Assembly (NCBI RefSeq): GCF_033115175.1
Contig: NC_084835.1
Location: 25,811,858 to 25,875,857, forward strand
Direction of reading: 5' to 3'
DNA length: 64,000 nucleotides
From: Lepus europaeus
Lineage: Eukaryota; Chordata; Mammalia; Lagomorpha; Leporidae
The position numbers were made by a program, and so were the translations under genes. The notes under the pieces were generated by a model. The model was not told where the DNA came from. It saw only the letters and a list, made by a program, of their open reading frames with translations, and ran no database searches. Of the stretch, positions 55,970 through 64,000 are shown in pieces. Within the stretch, counting starts at the first letter, position 1. Each line of letters starts with the position of its first letter.

Positions 55970-57110
55970 TAAGTGGATTATCGTAGTCTGTTTTTTCAGT
56001 AAATATTTATACAATGAATAAACACACAAGCTACAATTCTCCCCAGACCTTGGATGTGTGGTGTCACAAGAGCTCAAATCATACTTCCTGGACGCAACTG
56101 TCTCACTATCCTAGAGAGCTCTCTCACTAGTGATCCCAGATACATCCTACGCAATACACAGCTGTGTTCCTGTGAGTAGTGGGAGCAAGGTCAATTAGTG
56201 CCCCACTTCCTGTGCACCTGCTGCTGTCTCTGGTGGTCTTCATGTCTCTCTCCATCTCACCCCTTATCATGTTGTCTTCCACTACAAACACCTCTTCTGT
56301 TCCTGTCTCTTTCTCCTCCACTCTCTGCCTCCCTCTATCTACATCTCCTCTGATGTTGTATCTCCTTGTACGTATCTCTATGACTGAGTTTCCTGTGTCT
56401 GTGAACCACTGGCATAGATTATAGTTACCCTCAGAAGTAGCTGTGCTCTTCCTAATGTAATCACTCCTTACCCTTGATAGTTCCACAGAGGTGGAACACA
56501 GAAGCCTCAGAGAAGGCTGCTGCCCTGGGTGCTGGAAGCATCACTCGCCCAGGTTCAGCCCAGGATGTGCAAATGCCTGAAGGAACATCAAGACACCCTG
56601 CATATAGGATCACGGACAAGCATGGGAACTGGGCCAGGCCAATGACACTCAGCTCTGTGCTGTGCTGGAACTACTGGCTTTGCTAACTGTAAGGACTGTG
56701 CAAACAGCGGTGAGACAGCTTGATGAGAATGGGGCCATGGAATGGAGAGGGGAGAGGGGAGAGGGGGGAGGGGGGAGGAAAGAGGAAAGAGGAAAGAGGG
56801 GAGAGGGGAGAGGGGAGAGGGAAAACCGGAGAGAGGGGACAGAGGAAACAGAGGAAAGGAGAGAGGGAGGGTATTAAGGATTCCTTTGGGCCTGTGGGTC
56901 CAGCTAAGCTTTCTGAGCATGGGGCCAACAAAGAAAAGTACAGTGGAGCTATGGGAAACAGAGATGAACTCCTAAGAATCCTCTGAGCTCCTGATCTATT
57001 AGTGCCTGAAGCTAGTCTATCTCTACTATGGAAACTCAAATTTTGTGAGTCTATAAACAGTCATTTTTACTCAAGTCAGTTTGCCGGTACAGATAACAAA
57101 CAGTGAGGAC
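55970..57110. other. Unassigned DNA including a purine tract and ancient repeat words
   Basis: 56220-56340 is pyrimidine-rich. 56990-57080 (GCCTGAAGCTAGTCTATCTC, GTGAGTCTATAAACAGTCAT) resembles an ancient mammalian repeat end that I cannot name. No gene is recognised. Confidence 0.35.
56739..56870. repeat. Polypurine GGAGAG/GGAAAGA tract
   Basis: About 130 bases almost wholly A and G on the + strand, built of (GGGGAGA)n and (GGAAAGA)n with only three or four pyrimidine breaks. It has mirror symmetry and triplex (H-DNA) potential. Confidence 0.95.
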
Positions 57111-57112
57111 AG

Positions 57113-57400
57113 AGGCCAGTGTTATAGTACAGAGGACTAAGCCACCACCTGGGATGCTGGCATTCCATATGGGCACTGGTTCAAGTCCCAGCAACTCCAT
57201 TTCCAAACCAGCTCCCTGCTAATGCCCCTGGGAAGCAGCAGCAGATGGTCCAAGTCCAAGGGCCCCAACCCATGTGGGAGACCTGGATAGAATTCCAGAT
57301 TCCTGAACTGGTCCTGGCCCAGCACTGGCCATTGTGGCCATTTGTCTCTCCCTCTCTCTGTAACTCTTTCAAATAAATAAGTTAATCTTTAAAACAAAGA
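57113..57400 (+). mobile_element. C-SINE, forward, diverged
   Basis: AGGCCAGTGTTATAGTACAG to CTTTCAAATAAATAAGTTAA. Confidence 0.88.
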
Positions 57401-57454
57401 AAAGGGATGACGACAGTTCAACAGACTAATCAACACTTAAAGAATGTTATGTGA

Positions 57455-57774
57455 GGGGCCGGCACTGTGGCGTAGCAGGTTAAAGCCCCAGCCCACAGCG
57501 CCGGCATCCCATATGGGTGCTAGTTTCAGTCCCAGCTGCTCCACTTCCAATCCAGCTCTCTGCTATGGCCTGGGAAGGCAGTGAAAGATGGCCCAAGTCC
57601 TTGAGCCCCTGCACCTGCGTGGGAGACCTGGAAGAAGCTCCTGGCTTTGGATCAGCTCAGCTCTGGCCATTGCAGCCAATTGGTGAGTGAACCAGTGGAT
57701 GGAAGACGGACCTTCTCTCTCTCCCTCTGTAACTCTGTATTTCAAATAAATAAAATAAATCTTAAAAAAAAAAA
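57455..57774 (+). mobile_element. C-SINE, forward
   Basis: GGGGCCGGCACTGTGGCGTAG to AAATAAATAAAATAAATCTT plus A-run. Confidence 0.95.
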
Positions 57775-57776
57775 GG

Positions 57777-58098
57777 GAGGGGGGGGCGGCACTGTGGCAC
57801 AGAGGGTTAAGGCCCTGGCCTGAAGCACCGGCATCCCATGTGGGTGCTGGTTCTGGTCCTGGCTGCTCCTCTTCTGATCCAGCTCTCTGCCATGGCCTGG
57901 GAAAGCAGAAGATGACCCAAGTGCTTGGGCCTCTGCACCCATGTGGGAGACCCGGAAGAAGCTCCTGGCTTCAGATCAGCGCAGCTCCAACCGTGGCGGC
58001 CACTTGGGGAATGAACTCAAAGATGGAAGACCTCTCTGCCTCTCCTCTGTGTAACTCTTTCAAATAAATAAATAAATCTTCATTAAAAAAAAGAAAAC
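57777..58098 (+). mobile_element. C-SINE, forward, tandem with the previous copy
   Basis: GGGGGGGCGGCACTGTGGCAC to AAATAAATAAATAAATCTTC. Confidence 0.94.
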
Positions 58099-58099
58099 A

Positions 58100-58750
58100 T
58101 TGGTTTTTTTAAAGGAAAAGCTTCATAGAAGGTAGGCCTCAGAATTCTAGACAATAAATATGTGATTGTCTTTAATTTCATGCACACAGAAGACTAGATC
58201 ATTCTTGTAATGGTGTGCAGTGTAGTAAAAAGGGAACATGCTATGGCTTAATGGACAGATCAGCGCATCACAATGTCGTGAGCATGCGCTGAAGCACAGA
58301 TGGGTCACTTACCAGCCAGATTTGGAGTTTTCTAATTTGCCTAGTTCACGTCCTCAGGAGGGACCCATGGGCACCCATTAGCCACTCATGAAATGACTGC
58401 GATAAAAAAAGAGATGAACAGGTTGGGTCCTTCTCTTGCCCATGACTCCACTTACCCCGAAGCTTCATGTAGCAGCCTTCACTTCCAAGAAAACCTCCGC
58501 ACTCTACTCCTGCAGAGAAATCTTCCCATGGAAAAATCCTATTGAGGATATTGGACCTAAAGAAGAAAGGGAGAACTTCTCAACTACAGCACGCGTGGCA
58601 GTCATGTGTAGGGGTCTGTCAAAGCATTTCTTTCAGGAAAAAAAAACCTACATTCCCAGAATCCCCATCCCTGATGGCATGGGGATCAAGTTGCCAAAGA
58701 ACTTGCAATGGACAGGGGAGACAGAAGGGGAGCAGATGGTCTTTCTTTTT
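58100..58750. other. Unassigned DNA with a 105-codon open frame
   Basis: An open frame at 58436-58753 gives a mixed polar peptide (words KKTSALYSC, RIPIPDGMGIKLPKNLQW). I know of no family that matches, its end runs into a SINE, and no exon signals frame it well. A decayed gene or chance frame are both possible. Confidence 0.25.
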
Positions 58751-59092
58751 TAAATATTTATTTATTTAAAGTCAGAATTACAGAGAGGAAAGAGAGAGGA
58801 GAGAGAAAGAGAGAGAGAGAAAAATCAATCCTCCAAATGCTGGTTCACTTCCCAGGTGGTCACAACAGCCAGAGCTGGGCCAGGCTGAAGACAGGAGCCG
58901 GGAGATTCATCCAGGTCTCTCACCCGAGTGGCCCGGGCCTAAACACTTGGGCCATCTTCCACTGTTCTCCCAGGCCGTTAGCAGCAGGGAACTGGACTGA
59001 CAGTAGAGCAGTGGGGACACAAAGAACTGCCTATACGGGATCCCAGCATCACAAGCCATGGCTTCAGCCACTAAGCCACAACACTGGCCCAG
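58750..59092 (-). mobile_element. C-SINE, reverse
   Basis: TTAAATATTTATTTATTTAAAG to CCACAACACTGGCCC. Confidence 0.93.
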
Positions 59093-59343
59093 ATGTTCTG
59101 AGCCAGATACAAAGCCTTGTAGCTTTTCCTTGCTCTGTATCCAGCTCTTCTTATCTGCTGAACAGTGGCCCCTGGCCTCCTGTGTGACACCTGTCACTGT
59201 ACCCAGAGAAGCAACAGCTTTCCTAGGCTGTCAGGACTCTCCCACTAAACAGCACCATGGCACCACATGGATGTGCTGGTCCCAGATCCCAAGCAATTTT
59301 AACTTGTGTAGGGAGGGGCAGGAAGCTGCGCCCTCTCCTTGGG

Positions 59344-61359
<2,016 letters not shown>

Positions 61360-61394
61360 AAGGCCACAGCGTGGAGCGCGGGCTCCGCTCTCCC

Positions 61395-61400
61395 AATAAA
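61395..61400 (+). other. Poly(A) signal of IQCF3
   Basis: AATAAA lies 36 bases after the stop codon, followed by a TG-rich stretch. It is outside the coding sequence, unlike in copies A and B. Confidence 0.8.
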
Positions 61401-61401
61401 T

Positions 61402-61745
61402 GTCTGACCAGCTTGCAGGAGTCTCAGTGAGTCCCACCACCATGGGGACCCCACAGGTTCAGGCCCTGCTCCTGCGCAGCTTGGGGAAAGACCTGGGCAA
61501 GCACCTGCCCTACTTTCTCAGTTCCTGTGGCCCTTCGTAGAGTAGCAGGGCCGTATGTCAGCGACTCTGTGGCCCATCACAGATGAAGGCCTGTGGTTGC
61601 TCTTGTGTGTGCCGACACAGGTGTCCCATTCCCCAGCCCTGACACCATTCTTGTCACCTGAACTTGGAATTGTGTGCCGCTGGGCCTCACATTCCTGAAG
61701 ATTTTGTGCAGGTGAAGCATCCGCCATCATTAAAAAGTCCGTACA
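61402..61745. other. 3' flank of IQCF3, unassigned
   Basis: No repeat or further exon is recognised. Confidence 0.4.
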
Positions 61746-61748
61746 TGA

Positions 61749-61906
61749 GAGCCAGCATTGCAGCTTAGCATGTCAGGTGGTCACCTGCAGTGCTGGCATC
61801 CTGTGTGGGCACCAGTTTGAGTCCCAGCTGCTCCACTTCCGACCCAGCTCCCTGCTAACGTGCCTTGGAAAGCAACGGAGGACAGCCCAAGTCTTTGGGT
61901 CCCTGC
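61749..61906 (+). mobile_element. C-SINE, forward, 3' truncated
   Basis: GAGCCAGCATTGCAGCTTAGC to AGTCTTTGGGTCCCTGC. The second half is absent. Confidence 0.85.
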
Positions 61907-61975
61907 TGGCCTCTCAAATTTATTTTGCCTCCCACCCCCAAACCCTCTCCCCAAGGAAATTAAAATAAAAAATCA

Positions 61976-62280
61976 GGGCTAGCACTGTGACGTAGTAGGT
62001 TAAGCCTCCACCTTGGCGCTGGCATCCATATAGGCGCCAGTTGTGTCCTGGCTGCTCCTCTTCTGTCCAGCTCTCTACTATGGTCTGGGAAAACACCACA
62101 AGATGGCCCAAGCACTCCCTGCACCAGCTGGGAGACCCGGAAGAAGCTCCTGGCTCCTGGCTTCAGACTGGCCCAGCACTGGCCATTGCAAGCCATTTGG
62201 GGAGTGAACCAGTGGATGGAAGATCTCTATCGGTCTATCTCTGTAACTCTACCTCTCAAATAAATAATCTTAAAAAAAAT
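61976..62280 (+). mobile_element. C-SINE, forward
   Basis: AGGGCTAGCACTGTGACGTAG to CTCTCAAATAAATAATCTTA. Confidence 0.93.
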
Positions 62281-62490
62281 AGTTGTGATGGTCAGTTTCC
62301 TTCTAATTTGTCATCCTCTGTGCTACAGGAACCACTCTCTCCACATTTAAATACTCTTCTGTGCCATTAAGGACACCATACTCTTCTAGCAGTACTACCT
62401 CACTGGCTGCTCTTGCTTAACCTTATGGGTGGCTTCTCCATTGATCAGTGTCTAATGCTTGACTTACCAGGTCTCACACCTAAAACCTCA

Positions 62491-62822
62491 GGGCTGGCAC
62501 TGCAGGGCAGCAGGCTAACTGCTACTTGCAATGTGGGCATCGCATACTGAAAACCTGCTTTGAATCCTGGCTGCTCCATTTCTGATCCAGCTTCCTTCTA
62601 ATGCTCCTAGGAAAGCAGAGGAAGATGGCCCAAGTGCTTGGGCCCCTGCGCCAGTGTGGGAGGCCTGGAAGAAGCTCCTGGCTTCATCCTGGACCAGCCC
62701 TGGCCATTATGGTCAGCTGAGCAGTGAACCAGCAAATAGCTCTCTCTCCCTCCCTCCCTCTTTTTCTCTCCCTGTCAAATAAAATTTCTGCCCTTCAAAT
62801 AAAATTTAAAAAAAGAAAAAGA
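62491..62822 (+). mobile_element. C-SINE, forward, diverged
   Basis: AGGGCTGGCACTGCAGGGCAG to CCTTCAAATAAAATTTAAAA, with a duplicated CAAATAAAATTT near the tail. Confidence 0.88.
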
Positions 62823-62824
62823 AA

Positions 62825-63084
62825 AACCCTGAAACCTCTTCTTTCTGTCACTTCCTGTCCCACAGTCTAAGTAACTGCTGTACACTGATGCGACCACAGT
62901 CTAAATCTCTGTCCCTGACACCTCCTCTGAACTCCAGGCTCCATGGGACGTCTTCTCTTCACATCAGTATTCACACGAGATGCAGCGCCAACCGCCCTGC
63001 TCACTCCCCGTGTCCTGCTTCCCTCCCGAACTTGCACGACTGTCCATCCAACCTGTTTAACTCAAATTCCTTCCCTTTCACTTT
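62825..63084. other. Unassigned spacer, possibly ancient MIR-like
   Basis: Words such as CTCTTCTTTCTGTCACTTCC hint at an old mammalian repeat, but nothing is certain. Confidence 0.3.
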
Positions 63085-64000
63085 TAACATCTTCAAAGAG
63101 CTAAAGAAAACCATACCTAAAGACAAATGAAAGTATATGAACAATGTTTCACCAAGCAGACGATATACAAGTTGAAATTACAAATAGGTTCAAAAATAAA
63201 GGCAAAAACGGGACACTTTCCACAGCGGCTGACACCTGCATCCCATACTGGAGTGCTTGGGTTCCATTAATGATTCTGGTTCCTGGCTCGAACTTTGGCT
63301 CCCGACTCCAACTTCCAGCCAGTGCAGACCCCGGGAGGCGGCAGTGACGCCTCCAGTAACTGGGTTCCCGCCACGACCAACATGGCAGACCTGCAATGGG
63401 TTCCTGACTCCTGGGTTCCTGAAGATACCCACATCCCACATGGGAGTAGCTGGGTTTGGGTCCTGGTTCTGCCCCCAATTCCAGTTTCCTGCTAATGCAC
63501 ATATTCGGAGGAAGCTGGTGATGGGTCCCTGCCACCCATGAGGGAAACCTGGATTGAGTTCCCAGATTCTGGTTCCAGCCAGGCCCAACCCTGGCTATTG
63601 CGGACACTGGCAGTGTGAACCCGTGGGTGGGAGCACTCAGCTGCCCTTCCCTCCCTGCCCCTCCCCTCCCCTCCTTTCTCTTCCCTTCCTCCTCTTGAAT
63701 CTCCTCCTCTCCTCCTTCCTCCCTCCTCTCTCTGTCTCTGTCTCTCTCTGCCTCTCAAATAACCTTTTTAAAATTAAGACACTCTCAAAAATTCAGAGTG
63801 CTCACTACCAGGAGACTTGCCCTGCAAGACTAAAGGGAGTGTTTCCTGTGGAAACGAAAGCTATGTAGAGAGTGACCTGCGTCCACGTGAAGAAATAAAC
63901 AGTCCTGGAAAAGGTGACTACCAAGGTAAACATAAAAGCAAGCCTACACATTTTTGTTGCCTTAACTGTTTTCTCCTATGATTTAAGAGATAATGGAATA
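63085..64000 (+). mobile_element. HAL1/L1-like LINE fragment, sense, split by a SINE
   Basis: 63093-63218 (TTCAAAGAGCTAAAGAAAACC, ACAATGTTTCACCAAGCAGAC) follows ORF1-like sense order. 63779-64000 (CAAAAATTCAGAGTGCTCAC, GACTTGCCCTGCAAGACTAAA, GGAAAAGGTGACTACCAAGG) follows the 3' region of the same class. It runs off the window. Confidence 0.6.
63220..63778 (+). mobile_element. Extended C-SINE-like element, forward, about 560 bases
   Basis: Head words GCGGCTGACACCTGCATCCC and ATGGGTCCCTGCCACCCATG and tail CTCTCAAATAACCTTTTTAAA are SINE-like, but about 230 bases near 63260-63490 with repeated GGGTTCCTG/TTCCTGAC words lie between them. A long pyrimidine tract occupies 63640-63755. Confidence 0.65.

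Overview
This is mammalian nuclear DNA, almost certainly from a lagomorph and most likely rabbit. About fifty copies of a tRNA-derived C-type SINE are present (heads like GGGGCCGGCGCTGTGGCACAG, tails of AAATAAATAAATCTTTAAAA or CTGTCAAAAAA). Genes are split by GT-AG introns. There is no prokaryotic signal, CRISPR array or operon. The genic content is a tandem cluster of IQCF genes (IQ motif-containing F family, small calmodulin-binding proteins expressed mainly in testis), all on the + strand. Layout: 1-12 kb is repeat-rich intergenic DNA (C-SINEs, antisense fragments of old L1, a sense HAL1-like stretch, DNA-transposon relics). 12.3-16.4 kb holds IQCF copy A (coding exons 14402-14419, 14602-14736, 15675-16103; 193 aa). 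18.5-20.1 kb holds the front of an IQCF3-like paralogue whose IQ exon has decayed. 20.8-29.1 kb is an old antisense L1 split by a younger antisense L1, which itself carries a C-SINE and a tiny U2 snRNA fragment. 34.9-37.9 kb holds IQCF copy B (35997-36014, 36370-36435, 37220-37651; 171 aa), a duplicate of the A locus. 38.9-54.6 kb is a fossil gammaretrovirus-like provirus with a second, younger provirus inserted inside it, both peppered with SINEs. 59.3-61.4 kb holds IQCF3 (60089-60106, 60283-60336, 60961-61359; 156 aa), whose upstream part duplicates 18.5-20.1 kb. The window ends in a sense L1/HAL1 fragment split by a SINE. The three intact genes share one plan: a six-codon first coding exon, a short charged or proline-rich second exon, and a long last exon with about four IQ-like helices; all introns are phase 0. 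In mouse, IQCF1 is known as an acrosomal calmodulin-binding protein needed for normal sperm function, so a sperm calcium/calmodulin role is the best inference for the cluster. No wholly new system was found. The most interesting signals are blocks of near-identity between paralogues that end abruptly (likely gene conversion), orphan first exons of a lost paralogue, poly(A) signals placed inside coding sequence, a changing N-terminal acylation motif, and a 31-nt U2 pseudogene flanked by perfect 15-bp target-site repeats. SINE and LINE ends are read by eye and are usually good to about 10-20 bases.
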